Part shown: positions 52,308-60,937 of the stretch, in pieces
Numbering within the stretch: the first letter of the stretch is position 1
Layout of the letters: each line of letters starts with the position of its first letter
Assembly (NCBI GenBank): GCA_964538275.1
Contig: CAZIFW010000005.1
Span: 1-64,000 of the forward strand
From: CANIGN01 sp964538275
GTDB taxonomy: Bacteria; Bdellovibrionota; UBA2428
Length of the DNA stretch: 64,000 bases
Reading direction: 5' to 3'
Program-made: the position numbers and the translations under genes
Notes under the pieces: model-generated
The model's database searches: none
What the model saw: the letters and a program-made list of their open reading frames with translations, nothing else
What the model was told of the DNA's origin: nothing

Positions 52308-53093
52308 ATGAGAACGCAGAGAATTTTATTAGCAACTTTGATCTTCATCAGCGCAAAACTAGCTTTAGCACTTCCCGCTAGCGCCCGACTCTTTCAGGGG
52401 AAGTATGGCTATAAGGTAAGTTGTTTGCTCTGCCATTCTCAGGGTGGGGGCTCGGCGCCGAATAGCTATGGAAAAGCGTTTCTTCGCTCCGGGGGAAACT
52501 CCCAAGCTTTTGCGAAGATTGAGGAGCGGGATTCAGACGAAGATGGAATTCCTAACCTCAAAGAAATTCTGGCCAGGTCGAACCCTGGCAAAAAAGACAG
52601 TACCCCAACAGCTGCAGGCGACTGGCTGGCAAACGTGGGCGGCATTTATATTCCAGAAAAGCAGCTCAAAGAACTTTTTCCGTCTGCGGAGAAATTTTCT
52701 GCTCTTGAGGGTGCTTTGAATGCAAATCAGTCTCAATCGTTAGGAACAAAGACTGGCGGTTCTGTAAACGACGATGATAAAGTACCCACTTTTTATTTCG
52801 CCTTGAAGGGTGGGAAGAAGGTATCTGTCGCTCAGCTTATGACATCGAAATCTGGAGAAACTTCAATCACGTCGGGAATCGCTGTTGGTACCAACGGTAA
52901 GATTCAAGATGCGAGAATATTTAGTCTATCGAAGGGGCTTTCTGATCCTTCGCAATATGCGGCTACATTAAAAGATAAAGATTTAGCGACACTTTCCAGC
53001 GTTGCGCCGAAAACAGAATCAGAAAAACTTCTTTTGGATTCTGCGAAACGAAGTCTAGCCCTTATGAACATCGTGTTTGGCGGGGGAAAGTAA
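52308..53093 (+). CDS. Secreted CxxCH (cytochrome c-like) protein
   Basis: Signal peptide, then VSCLLCHSQGG: CxxCH at residues 39-43, a single haem-c site near the N-terminus. RDSDEDGIPNLKE is a Ca-binding thrombospondin-3-type loop. The C-terminal half (KVPTFYFALKGGKKVSVAQL, SGIAVGTNGKIQDARIF) resembles an FMN-bind-like domain, with low confidence. Stop abuts the next ATG (TAAATG). May pass electrons with the membrane protein downstream. Confidence 0.7.
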   Translation: MRTQRILLATLIFISAKLALALPASARLFQGKYGYKVSCLLCHSQGGGSAPNSYGKAFLRSGGNSQAFAKIEERDSDEDGIPNLKEILARSNPGKKDSTPTAAGDWLANVGGIYIPEKQLKELFPSAEKFSALEGALNANQSQSLGTKTGGSVNDDDKVPTFYFALKGGKKVSVAQLMTSKSGETSITSGIAVGTNGKIQDARIFSLSKGLSDPSQYAATLKDKDLATLSSVAPKTESEKLLLDSAKRSLALMNIVFGGGK

Positions 53094-53747
53094 ATGGCTG
53101 AAGGAACAGAAGGCGAACTCAATTTTGATTCTGCTAATCTCGAAAACGCAGCGGCGCATGCTGCTCGCGAATTAGAGCCTTTAAGAGATTACGTCATTCC
53201 ACTTGTTGCGTTGGCATTATTCTTCCTAGCGATTTATCTCTCGGTTCGAATTTGGAAAAGGCTGTCCGCAGCGACCCCTCAAGGTAGTGCTATGCGAATG
53301 GGTCACTTGCCGATAGCTCTGAGGGTCGCTACTTTACCGCTGCTCGCTGGCTACGCGTTAACACATGCTTTCGCTGCGGGTTCTGTGTATTACAATACCC
53401 TCGTGGCCAATGCGTCCACCATGTCTTACTTTGAAGTCATGGGGAGGGGGCGGCTATTTTCTCTTAGTCACGCTCACCTTTTTGCGCACGCTACTATGTA
53501 CTTCATTCTGGCCGCCCTCGTGCAACTCTCAGGCAGGAAGTTTGTACCCACGGTACTCGCTCCCATTGCGGCGCTCTGGGCCGGGGTTTTTGATGTCTTT
53601 TCGTGGTGGGGTTTAAAAGAAGTTTCGCCAAACTTCGAATGGCTCTCCATCGCTTGCGGCTCAATATTCAGTTTTGGTTTTCTGATCATGGCCTATGCAA
53701 TCTTGCGCTCGGCACTTTGTTCATCTGCAGACAGTGCAAAAGCTTAA
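53094..53747 (+). CDS. Integral membrane protein of the copper operon (217 aa)
   Basis: Starts directly after the CxxCH gene stop. An acidic N-terminal ~35 residues precede about five transmembrane helices (YVIPLVALALFFLAIYLSV, LPLLAGYALTHAFAAGSVYY, SHAHLFAHATMYFILAALV, VLAPIAALWAGVFDVFSWW, GSIFSFGFLIMAYAIL). His residues in the helices (SLSHAHLFAH) recall haem- or copper-binding membrane proteins. Family unknown; probably the membrane partner of the CxxCH protein. Confidence 0.6.
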   Translation: MAEGTEGELNFDSANLENAAAHAARELEPLRDYVIPLVALALFFLAIYLSVRIWKRLSAATPQGSAMRMGHLPIALRVATLPLLAGYALTHAFAAGSVYYNTLVANASTMSYFEVMGRGRLFSLSHAHLFAHATMYFILAALVQLSGRKFVPTVLAPIAALWAGVFDVFSWWGLKEVSPNFEWLSIACGSIFSFGFLIMAYAILRSALCSSADSAKA

Positions 53748-53889
53748 AAACACTTAAGTCACTTATCAGACTGCTCACGTTTAACAATGCTCCGGCTTCC
53801 GCGCGCAGTTTTGCCCTCAAAATCATTCTTGCTCTTCCGATGAATGTTTAGTCGCAGAGATTGGCTCTGTGGCTGCACAGGAGAAGCAA

Positions 53890-54576
53890 ATGAAAAAGTT
53901 TTTTATAATTCCAACTATCGCTGTTCTCGTCACACTGGTCGCGGACGCAAACAGTCGGCATAATTTTTATCAGCAAGGCTATGTAGCACACGATGCATCG
54001 TGCGCAGATGAGCACAACGAAGAGGAGTTCAATATGAGAAGTGACAGAGCGGCATGCCGTGCCGCTAGTGCCTCGCAACTTAAAGAAGTTGATCATGGTA
54101 ATCAGCACGCAGCTGAGTTCCTTGAAGGCTGCTACGCAAAAACCGGTAACTCAAGATGGTGTAAGGAAGTAATGCGTCCAAACCCCTCAAGTATCAACAC
54201 CTTCCGTTGTACCTATGGTAATAACCGTCCACATCAATTGGTTCACCCAAGCTCCAGCACTTGGAAAAACGCATACCAGGCCGTGCAACTTGTAGAAGAA
54301 CTGGAAGACCTCGGAATTTGCGTAAGTCTTATTTACAACTGGTGGAGACCCGAGCCGTACAACGCCAACGTGGGTGGGGCTGCAGGCCGACACCCTTTCG
54401 GTACCTCAGTTGACGTACGATTCTGCTCGATGTCACACATGGAACGAGCTTTCAAACAGCTCTGCACTTGGAGAAGGCAGGGCCGCTTACGAGCACTTGG
54501 CTACTACGGTAGCACTGGACTTCATTTAGGCATCGGCGACGGTACCGCAAACACCTGGGGCAAGAGCTGTAACTAG
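53890..54576 (+). CDS. Secreted M15-type D,D-peptidase-like protein
   Basis: ATG 53890 (MKKFFIIPTIAVLVTLVADA) has AGGAG 8 bp upstream. The C-terminal domain matches peptidase M15: WWRPEPYNANVGG, AGRHPFGTSVDVRF (HxxGxxxD zinc part) and GLHLGIGDG (third His). Likely a peptidoglycan D-Ala-D-Ala or L-Ala-D-Glu peptidase. Several Cys residues suggest disulfides. No CsoR dyad precedes it; it separates the csoR and copA operons. Confidence 0.8.
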   Translation: MKKFFIIPTIAVLVTLVADANSRHNFYQQGYVAHDASCADEHNEEEFNMRSDRAACRAASASQLKEVDHGNQHAAEFLEGCYAKTGNSRWCKEVMRPNPSSINTFRCTYGNNRPHQLVHPSSSTWKNAYQAVQLVEELEDLGICVSLIYNWWRPEPYNANVGGAAGRHPFGTSVDVRFCSMSHMERAFKQLCTWRRQGRLRALGYYGSTGLHLGIGDGTANTWGKSCN

Positions 54577-54625
54577 CCTCTAGGACGGTGCGCTGGTCCC
54601 TTGCGGCACACATCCAAACTTAACA

Positions 54626-54656
54626 TTGACCAAGCATACCCCTAGGGGGTATGCTT
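54626..54656 (+). promoter_or_regulatory. CsoR-type operator/promoter of copA
   Basis: TTGACC (54626-54631), an 18-bp spacer, TATGCT (54650-54655). The dyad AAGCATACCCC-TAG-GGGGTATGCTT covers 54632-54656, the entire spacer and -10. Transcription would start near 54662, one base before the ATG at 54663, implying a leaderless mRNA. Confidence 0.78.
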
Positions 54657-54662
54657 GTAGAT

Positions 54663-57011
54663 ATGAAAAATTGCTCTCATTGCGAAACGCATAAAGAAGC
54701 TCCAGCCCAACCAAAGATTAAAGATCAGATTGATCCGGTCTGCGGGATGAAGGTGAGCTCCGATACCCAACTCAAACATTCTCTTCACGGGAACACTTAC
54801 TATTTTTGTAATCCTAAATGTCTAGAAAAGTTCAAATCCGATCCTCAGAAGTATTTAGATAAGAAACCCGTCGATGCCAAAACAGCTGCGGCCGATACGA
54901 AAACTTATACGTGTCCAATGCACCCGGAAGTTAACCAAATTGGCCCAGGAAGTTGTCCAAAGTGCGGAATGGCCCTTGAGCCGTTAGTCGCGGATGGCAC
55001 CATTGATGACAGCGAATTGAAAGACATGACAAAGAGGTTCTGGATCTCTGCGGCACTTTCAATTCCGGTTCTAATTCTTGCAATGGGCGACATGATCCCC
55101 GGACAACCCTTGTCAGCGATTATGAATCCTAGCACTCGGATTTGGCTTGAGTTCTTTCTAGCCACGCCAGTGTGTCTTTGGGCCGCTTGGCCGTTCTTTG
55201 AGCGGGCCGTAGCATCGGTAAGGCATAAGTCTCTCAATATGTTTACGCTTATCGGACTAGGCGTAAGTGTTGCTTACATTTACAGCGTTGTGGCGCTGCT
55301 GTTTCCGAATATTTTTCCTGATTCGTTTAGAGGGCATCATGGTCAAGTCGGAGTTTATTTCGAAGCCGCTGCTGTGATTGTAACCTTAATTCTACTTGGC
55401 CAGGTTCTAGAACTGCGTGCGAGAAATCAAACTGGAGAAGCAATCAGAAAACTTCTGGGCCTTTCCGCGAAAACTGCGCGGAAAATTTTTCCAGACGGAA
55501 CGGAGAAAGATGTCGAGCTAACTGAGGTTGTCGTTGGCGATTCGCTTCGAGTAAGACCAGGTGAGAAAGTCCCTGTGGACGGAGTTGTTACTGAAGGAAG
55601 ATCAGTAATCGACGAATCTATGGTGAGCGGTGAGCCAATTCCTGTAGAGAAAATCGCGGGAAGTAAAGTTGTTGGAGCTACGGTAAACCAAACTGGCAGT
55701 TTTATTATGCGCGCTGAAAAGGTGGGTGCCGACACGCTTCTTTCTAGAATTATTCACATGGTTTCCGAGGCTCAGAGAAGTAAGGCTCCTATTCAGAAAC
55801 TTGCCGACCAAGTGTCCGGTTATTTTGTTCCGATTGTTATTGTCATTGCACTCATCACATTCGCAGCATGGGCGATTTTTGGCCCTGAACCGTCGATGAC
55901 CTACGCGATTATCAATGCAATTGCGGTTCTGATTATCGCCTGTCCGTGTGCTTTGGGACTCGCCACGCCAATGTCGATTATGGTTGCAACGGGTAAAGGC
56001 GCCACGATGGGAATTTTGTTTAAGAATGCCGAAGCTATTGAGCATCTGCGAAAGGTTGATACGTTAGTGATCGATAAAACAGGAACCCTGACCGAGGGTA
56101 AGCCTAAACTCACAAGCATTTTTACAGAAGGCGCTGTCTCAGAATCTGACTTGTTGATGAAAGTTGCGTCGTTGGAAAAAAGTAGTGAACACCCACTTGC
56201 AGCAGCGATCTTGTCTGGAGCTTCTGAAAAGGGAGTGTCTCCATCCGCAGTAGAAAATTTTGAGTCGATAACGGGCAAGGGCGTTATGGGAAGTGTGCAA
56301 GGAGTGAAGGTTCTACTAGGTAACCGTGCGCTTCTTGAATCTTTTGGAGTTGATCCAAGCTCACTTCTCGCTAAAGCCGAACAACTTCGAGCAGACGGGC
56401 AAACCGTAATGTTTGTAGCATTCAACAGTAAACCAGCGGGACTCATCGCCGTTGCTGATCCAATTAAGTCCACCACTGTTGAAGCGATCAAAGGGTTAAG
56501 GGAGGCCGGACTTCGCGTAGTAATGCTGTCTGGCGATAGCAAGACCACGGCTGAGGCAGTGGCGAGAAAAGTTGGCATTGATGAAGTTATCGCAGAAGTT
56601 TTACCTGAGCAGAAAGTTGAAGTTGTAAAACGGCTTCAAGGAGAAGGTAAGGTTGTTGCTATGGCTGGAGATGGAATTAACGATGCGCCTGCTTTAGCAA
56701 AAGCCGATGTCGGGATTGCTATGGGCACGGGCACTGATATCGCGATGGAAAGCGCAGCGGTCACACTTGTAAAAGGCGATCTGAATGGGATTTTGAAAGC
56801 GCGCAAGTTGAGTCAGATTACGATCAGTAACATCCGTCAGAATCTTTTCTTTGCGTTCATTTACAATTTCGCCGGTGTGCCTATAGCGGCAGGAGTTTTC
56901 TTTCCTTTAACTGGTCTGTTATTAAGTCCGATGATTGCCGCAGCAGCAATGAGCATCAGCTCAGTTTCGGTGATCGGTAATTCGTTGCGACTTAAATTGT
57001 CCGAGGTCTAG
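54663..57011 (+). CDS. copA: CopA-type Cu+-exporting P1B ATPase with YHS and metal-binding domains
   Basis: ATG 54663 (MKNCSHCETH) is chosen; the ATG at 54651 lies inside the operator. Domains: Cys/His-rich tip, YHS domain (DPVCGMKV...YYFCNPKCLEKF), heavy-metal-binding domain (YTCPMHPEV...CPKCGMALEP), then a P-type ATPase with the CPC ion site in IACPCALGLATP (~residue 426), phosphorylation site VIDKTGTLTEG (~470), TGES-type SMVSGEPIP, and hinge MAGDGINDAPAL (~669). Pumps Cu+ from the cytoplasm. First gene of a unit with two downstream genes. Confidence 0.95.
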   Translation: MKNCSHCETHKEAPAQPKIKDQIDPVCGMKVSSDTQLKHSLHGNTYYFCNPKCLEKFKSDPQKYLDKKPVDAKTAAADTKTYTCPMHPEVNQIGPGSCPKCGMALEPLVADGTIDDSELKDMTKRFWISAALSIPVLILAMGDMIPGQPLSAIMNPSTRIWLEFFLATPVCLWAAWPFFERAVASVRHKSLNMFTLIGLGVSVAYIYSVVALLFPNIFPDSFRGHHGQVGVYFEAAAVIVTLILLGQVLELRARNQTGEAIRKLLGLSAKTARKIFPDGTEKDVELTEVVVGDSLRVRPGEKVPVDGVVTEGRSVIDESMVSGEPIPVEKIAGSKVVGATVNQTGSFIMRAEKVGADTLLSRIIHMVSEAQRSKAPIQKLADQVSGYFVPIVIVIALITFAAWAIFGPEPSMTYAIINAIAVLIIACPCALGLATPMSIMVATGKGATMGILFKNAEAIEHLRKVDTLVIDKTGTLTEGKPKLTSIFTEGAVSESDLLMKVASLEKSSEHPLAAAILSGASEKGVSPSAVENFESITGKGVMGSVQGVKVLLGNRALLESFGVDPSSLLAKAEQLRADGQTVMFVAFNSKPAGLIAVADPIKSTTVEAIKGLREAGLRVVMLSGDSKTTAEAVARKVGIDEVIAEVLPEQKVEVVKRLQGEGKVVAMAGDGINDAPALAKADVGIAMGTGTDIAMESAAVTLVKGDLNGILKARKLSQITISNIRQNLFFAFIYNFAGVPIAAGVFFPLTGLLLSPMIAAAAMSISSVSVIGNSLRLKLSEV

Positions 57012-57041
57012 GAGTAAATTAACGGTGCAGAGGAGGAATTT

Positions 57042-57800
57042 GTGAGAAACATTATTTTATCAACAGCCGTAATCTCTAGTCTGTGCTGGGCCGACGGAGC
57101 AGGCGTAAACGAAAGAGTTCAAGTTAACTTAAGGTCACCAAGCGAACTTGAAGCGTCGACTACTACAATCCGCTTTGACCTAACAAATATCGAGGAGCAA
57201 GTGGCTGTAACTGATACGGACTTGAATGTCGTCCACGAAAAGATTCTTCACGTATTTGTATTCGACAAAGGTTTGGGCGAATTTCAACATATACATCCGG
57301 AGTATGCCGACGGTGAATGGTCTGTCGAAGCAACCTTTGCACGTAGCGGCGACTATTTGATGTGGGCACAGGGCCAGTTGAGAGACGGCGACCACGACTT
57401 CATTTCAAACATTCCTCTGATTATCGTTAACGGTAGTGAACCAAACCCCGTACCACCGGTCCTCACTGATATTCGCAGCGGTTCAGACGGATTATCCGTC
57501 GCCACACTATCGGGTACAAGATTTCGTGCTGGCCGAGAGGCTATGCCCAATGTCACATTTACCAGAACTGATGGAACAACGCCCGTTCTTGAACCATATC
57601 TTGGCGAGAAGGCACATGTTGTTATCACGCCTAGCGATGCTCATTCATTGATCCATACACATCCGATGGATCATGGAATTGAAAACCAAATAATGTTGCA
57701 TACAACTTTCCCAGAAGCAGGCTTTTACAAGATTTGGATTCAGTTCATTGATGAAGGACAGCTTCGAACAGTTCCTTTGTCCGTTGAAGTTTTTGAGTAG
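57042..57800 (+). CDS. Secreted His-rich copper-associated protein (252 aa)
   Basis: GTG start with GAGGAGG 7 bp upstream. Signal peptide (MRNIILSTAVISSLCWADGA). Two Ig-like halves each have a His cluster: KILHVFVFDKGLGEFQHIHPE with GDYLMWAQG, and AHSLIHTHPMDHG with GFYKIWIQF. The duplicated pattern matches secreted FixH/YtkA-like metal-site proteins found beside CopA. Likely binds copper in the periplasm. Confidence 0.7.
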   Translation: MRNIILSTAVISSLCWADGAGVNERVQVNLRSPSELEASTTTIRFDLTNIEEQVAVTDTDLNVVHEKILHVFVFDKGLGEFQHIHPEYADGEWSVEATFARSGDYLMWAQGQLRDGDHDFISNIPLIIVNGSEPNPVPPVLTDIRSGSDGLSVATLSGTRFRAGREAMPNVTFTRTDGTTPVLEPYLGEKAHVVITPSDAHSLIHTHPMDHGIENQIMLHTTFPEAGFYKIWIQFIDEGQLRTVPLSVEVFE

Positions 57801-57856
57801 ACTAAGCCGACCAAGAGAAGGCGTGATAGAGTAGGGATACTCTGCGAGATTGGGTA

Positions 57857-58678
57857 ATGAACAAGACTACTTTTACTATTCCAAAAATGGACTGTCCTTC
57901 AGAGGAAGCGCTTATTCGGATGGCTCTGGGTAAACTTGCCGAGGTGAAGGAAAATAAGTTTGATCTGAGTCAAAGACAGCTTCTTGTTTTTCATGAAGGT
58001 GAAGCATCTAAAGTTCTCTCCGTTCTTGAACCACTTAATTTTGGAGCGCAGATATCCGAATCGGTGGTTATTAAGGAAAGCGAGGCATCTTCATCTGAAA
58101 TGGATGAGATTCGTGGGCCATCGTCTAAAAGAGAAGCACAGGTTCTTAAGATACTTTTAGCCATTAACTTTTCAATGTTTGTACTCGAAATCGTGATGGG
58201 TTTGATTGCACAGTCTGCGGGTCTCCTTGCTGACTCACTCGATATGCTTGCAGATGCTGCAGTATATGGAATAAGTCTCTATGCCGTTGGAAGAGCCCAT
58301 TCGCTTCAGATGACGGCAGCCAGGCTAAGTGGCTATATGCAGCTACTTTTAGCATTAGGTGCGCTTGGAGAAGTTGTTCGCCGTTTCTTTTTCGGAAGTG
58401 AGCCCAGCTCTGATCTTATGATGATAATTGCATTTTTAGCCTTGATCGCTAATGTTAGCTGCCTTGTTTTATTATCTAAGCATCGTGAAGGTAAAGTTCA
58501 TATGAAGGCAAGCTGGATTTTTTCTACAAATGATGTGCTTGCAAATATTGGAGTGATTATCGCTGGGGTCTTAGTGGCATGGACAAGCTCACCAGTTCCT
58601 GATCTTGTTATCGGTGCTTTAATTGCCGCGATAGTATTCAGGGGAGCCTTAGCCATTTTGAAAATGTCTAAGGCTTAG
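57857..58678 (+). CDS. CDF-family cation transporter with N-terminal HMA-like domain
   Basis: 273 residues. The N-terminal HMA-like fold (FTIPKMDCPSEEALIRMALG) has one Cys where the usual MxCxxC has two. The CDF transport domain carries the metal site in GLLADSLDMLADAAVYG (Asp pair) and WIFSTNDVLANIGVI; the second site has Asn-Asp in place of His-Asp, which may change metal choice. Six predicted helices; the usual long cytosolic C-terminal domain is absent. Exports divalent or soft metal ions. Confidence 0.82.
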   Translation: MNKTTFTIPKMDCPSEEALIRMALGKLAEVKENKFDLSQRQLLVFHEGEASKVLSVLEPLNFGAQISESVVIKESEASSSEMDEIRGPSSKREAQVLKILLAINFSMFVLEIVMGLIAQSAGLLADSLDMLADAAVYGISLYAVGRAHSLQMTAARLSGYMQLLLALGALGEVVRRFFFGSEPSSDLMMIIAFLALIANVSCLVLLSKHREGKVHMKASWIFSTNDVLANIGVIIAGVLVAWTSSPVPDLVIGALIAAIVFRGALAILKMSKA

Positions 58679-58688
58679 GCAGGTGACG

Positions 58689-59585
58689 CTACCGCTCCCT
58701 CTTCAAAAGCATGATCGAGAATCCCTGCAGAAGACATCTCAACAAAAAATATAGTAGCGAAGTTATCCATATCCACAAGCTTCCATGTCGGAAGGCTTCG
58801 GCACTTTGAACTTTTGCGTCAAGTGTTTCAATTTGCTCTGCTAACAGAGTGCTCGTTGAGTTGATGCTTTTAGAAACTTTCTCGAATGCGTTTGATCCAC
58901 TCGTTACAAAGCCGCGAGCGTGGTCTGAGTCTAGGCGAGCAAGGTTTCTAGTTGATTCAGTTAATTGCACTTTCAGTTGATCTTTCAGAGTGCGCAAAAT
59001 CTTTTCGTTCTCGCTAGATTTCGCTTTTGTCTTTTCTGCCAACGAAAGTTTTGCAGTGACTTGGTCTAATTCCATAAATCCAAAAAGAAGAATATTGTAC
59101 GCAAATAAAGCAAAAGCGATCCTTCGAAGATGAGTCTTAACGCTGAGAGATGAAACCAAGATGCATAGCTCTACGAGGATTGCAGCTTGCCAAGCCATAA
59201 ACGGGGTAGCCCCTTTGGTTATGTAGATGTTCGCAATGTCAAAAAGCAAAAAACCAGATATCCAGAATCCTAGAACAATTTTAGCGATTGCAAGGAGGTC
59301 TATGTCTGAAGTTTTTGTGGTCACTGCATCTTGGGGAAGCTTTCGCGCGCGAGGAGGCTTCTCATTCTCAGTACCCTTTGTCACCCTAGACCTCTTTCGA
59401 AGTTGATATCGAATAGCGTCTTTCTGTCTGCGAGTTAGGTTGCGGAAACTGTTAGTGGAGGCATAGGTTTCGCGGTTGAGACTCTTGTCGCGAATAAATT
59501 CCACCGCCCATTCGCTAAGAGGTGTACCTTCTTCGATCTTATTGATTCCACTGGTGGAATCCGTGCTCAATTCTAGAATATTCAT
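58689..59585 (-). CDS. Membrane / coiled-coil protein coupled to the initiator gene (298 aa)
   Basis: ATG 59585 overlaps the initiator stop (ATGA). The N-terminal ~95 residues are basic with a sigma-70-region-like DNA-binding appearance (RNLTRRQKDAIRYQLRKRSR). Four hydrophobic helices follow (IVLGFWISGFLLFDIANIY, AWQAAILVELCILVSSL, AFALFAYNILLFGFMEL, IWITSLLYFLLRCLLQG), with a coiled coil between the third and fourth. Family unknown. It may link the replicon to the membrane or act in transfer; inference only. Confidence 0.6.
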   Translation of the reverse strand: MNILELSTDSTSGINKIEEGTPLSEWAVEFIRDKSLNRETYASTNSFRNLTRRQKDAIRYQLRKRSRVTKGTENEKPPRARKLPQDAVTTKTSDIDLLAIAKIVLGFWISGFLLFDIANIYITKGATPFMAWQAAILVELCILVSSLSVKTHLRRIAFALFAYNILLFGFMELDQVTAKLSLAEKTKAKSSENEKILRTLKDQLKVQLTESTRNLARLDSDHARGFVTSGSNAFEKVSKSINSTSTLLAEQIETLDAKVQSAEAFRHGSLWIWITSLLYFLLRCLLQGFSIMLLKRER

Positions 59586-60679
59586 TGGCAAACCCCTTCG
59601 AGTGGAATCTTTTTGTGGAATTTCTTATACCAGTGAAGCACGGCTATTTTTCGCGCAACGTTCCCATTCGGGTTGAGAAGCTTGAATTTTGTTTGCACAA
59701 GTTGAGCAATTACTTGATCCCGAGCTTTCGCCTCGGGAAAAGTAGCGTGAAAAGCTTCTTCTGCCTCTCGTTCCGTTTTTTCCGATTGAATTGCTTGTTC
59801 AGCTTCCAGCTCTTTGCGCCTCTCGTTCAAAGTAATAAGTTGCACTTTGCTTTGTTCCGCCTGGGAAGATTCCTCAGCGATCTGGAGTACCCTTGAAATG
59901 CTCTTGGTGAGATAACTAAGTGGTAACTTGCAGGCGGCACCATCGCCGACGGTTCCATGCTGTTGAACATGCTTGAGGGCTTTTTCGACTTGCTCGCTGG
60001 AATGTGACTTCAGCAACTTGTCGATGCAGCTCCTTTCGATTCTACGCATGTGTAGCATTTGCACTCCCCGAAGATAAGTTTCGAGTTCTTCAGAGATAGA
60101 AGAAGATTCTTCTAATTCTTCTATCTTATTCTTTGTAATCGGATTGATTACGCTCCGTAATCGATTTGATGACGCTTCGTAATCAGTTTGAATACACTCC
60201 GTAATCAAGTTGATTACACCTGAGGTGTGCTCAGTTTGATTACACCTTGGGGCTAGGGTGTAATCATTTTGATTACGCGTCATTTCAGCCTTTGTGACAT
60301 TTTTACCCTCCGCTACGTGCAAGAGTTTGTACATGTCGCCGTGCTTAACGTTCGATTCGGGAAGCTTTTCGATAAGTCCCTTTTCTATTAGACCAGCTAT
60401 TCCACGCCCTACGTTTTGATAAAGAAGCCCAGTCCACTGGGCAATGAATCTGCGGCTTACGGTACATTTGTCGCGATTAAAGCCAAGCGAGAAGCGCAAA
60501 ATTGTTAGGTAAGTAACTAGCTCCGTCTTGGTTTCGCAAGTTTGAATTGCACGTTGCAAGAGGTTAGCGGGGATCTCTACCTGGCTTCCCTCTGTTTCCG
60601 AAAGATGAAGTTCTTTAATTTCTATTGCTGGTGATGATGGATCTTTAAGAGTGGTAATTGTAGGATTTAATGCAGACAT
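59582..60679 (-). CDS. Phage-O/plasmid-Rep-like replication initiator with internal iterons
   Basis: ATG 60679 (MSALNPTITTL) lies 5 bp after TGGAGG. The N-terminal ~110 residues form a winged helix like phage replication protein O or replisome-organiser proteins (VTYLTILRFSLGFNRDKCTVSRRFIAQWTGLLYQNVGRGIAGLIEKGLIEKL). A linker follows whose DNA carries the iterons (60144-60285). The C-terminal part is helical with LPLSYLTKSISRVLQ and a coiled coil (LNERRKELEAEQAIQSEKTEREAEE). The architecture matches lambda O: DNA-binding N-domain, origin inside the linker, helicase-loading C-domain. Confidence 0.72.
   Translation of the reverse strand: MSALNPTITTLKDPSSPAIEIKELHLSETEGSQVEIPANLLQRAIQTCETKTELVTYLTILRFSLGFNRDKCTVSRRFIAQWTGLLYQNVGRGIAGLIEKGLIEKLPESNVKHGDMYKLLHVAEGKNVTKAEMTRNQNDYTLAPRCNQTEHTSGVINLITECIQTDYEASSNRLRSVINPITKNKIEELEESSSISEELETYLRGVQMLHMRRIERSCIDKLLKSHSSEQVEKALKHVQQHGTVGDGAACKLPLSYLTKSISRVLQIAEESSQAEQSKVQLITLNERRKELEAEQAIQSEKTEREAEEAFHATFPEAKARDQVIAQLVQTKFKLLNPNGNVARKIAVLHWYKKFHKKIPLEGVCQ
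60144..60285. repeat. Iteron array inside the initiator gene (putative origin)
   Basis: Copies of TTGATTACRCTCCGTAATC-like units start at 60144, 60166, 60188 and 60210, exactly 22 bp apart, with two more at 60236 and 60269. Each unit is itself a dyad (GATTAC...GTAATC). The 22-bp period is not a multiple of 3, so the encoded peptide is not repetitive; the constraint is on the DNA. Next to it (60085-60135) is a purine/pyrimidine-biased AT-rich tract suited to unwinding. Confidence 0.72.
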
Positions 60680-60712
60680 GACGGCCTCCAAGTAGGGTCT
60701 TTGTGTTTAAAG

Positions 60713-60751
60713 AGCTAGAGAAGGTTGTGACTTCTCTAGCTTTTGTTTTTT
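60713..60751 (+). terminator. Plus-strand intrinsic terminator in the initiator leader
   Basis: Stem AGCTAGAGAAG / CTTCTCTAGCT with a 7-bp loop followed by TTTTGTTTTTT on the plus strand. No plus-strand gene lies upstream; all genes from 58689 to 61296 read minus. It could end an antisense RNA over the initiator leader. In the minus direction the stem sits in that leader without a T-tract. Confidence 0.55.
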
Positions 60752-60772
60752 GTGAATTGTGTATTAGGGGTC

Positions 60773-60937
60773 TCATCGGAAACGCTTCGCTTCCTCTGGA
60801 AAAATGCTTATCGGTTTCCAGTTAATCCTAAGAATTCTTTTCTTCGCATAATCCGGCCTGTGCAAAAAATCTTTAAAGCTAAGCCCAAGTTGCAGAAGCG
60901 TTGAGACAACTATAATTTTTATCAGTGCTTGATACAT
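60773..60937 (-). CDS. Small membrane peptide coupled to the XRE gene (54 aa)
   Basis: ATG at 60937 shares its A with the TAA of the XRE gene (TAATG), so translation is coupled. N-terminal hydrophobic helix (ALIKIIVVSTLLQLGLSF) followed by a basic tail (HRPDYAKKRILRINWK) ending KRFR. The topology resembles small membrane toxins or regulators, but no family is recognised. Confidence 0.5.
   Translation of the reverse strand: MYQALIKIIVVSTLLQLGLSFKDFLHRPDYAKKRILRINWKPISIFPEEAKRFR

Noticed and set aside
55901..56578. 225-codon minus-strand ORF opposite copA
   Set aside because: Lies entirely antisense to a clear P-type ATPase with all motifs; its translation has no domain pattern or ribosome site. 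A shadow of a GC-biased gene.
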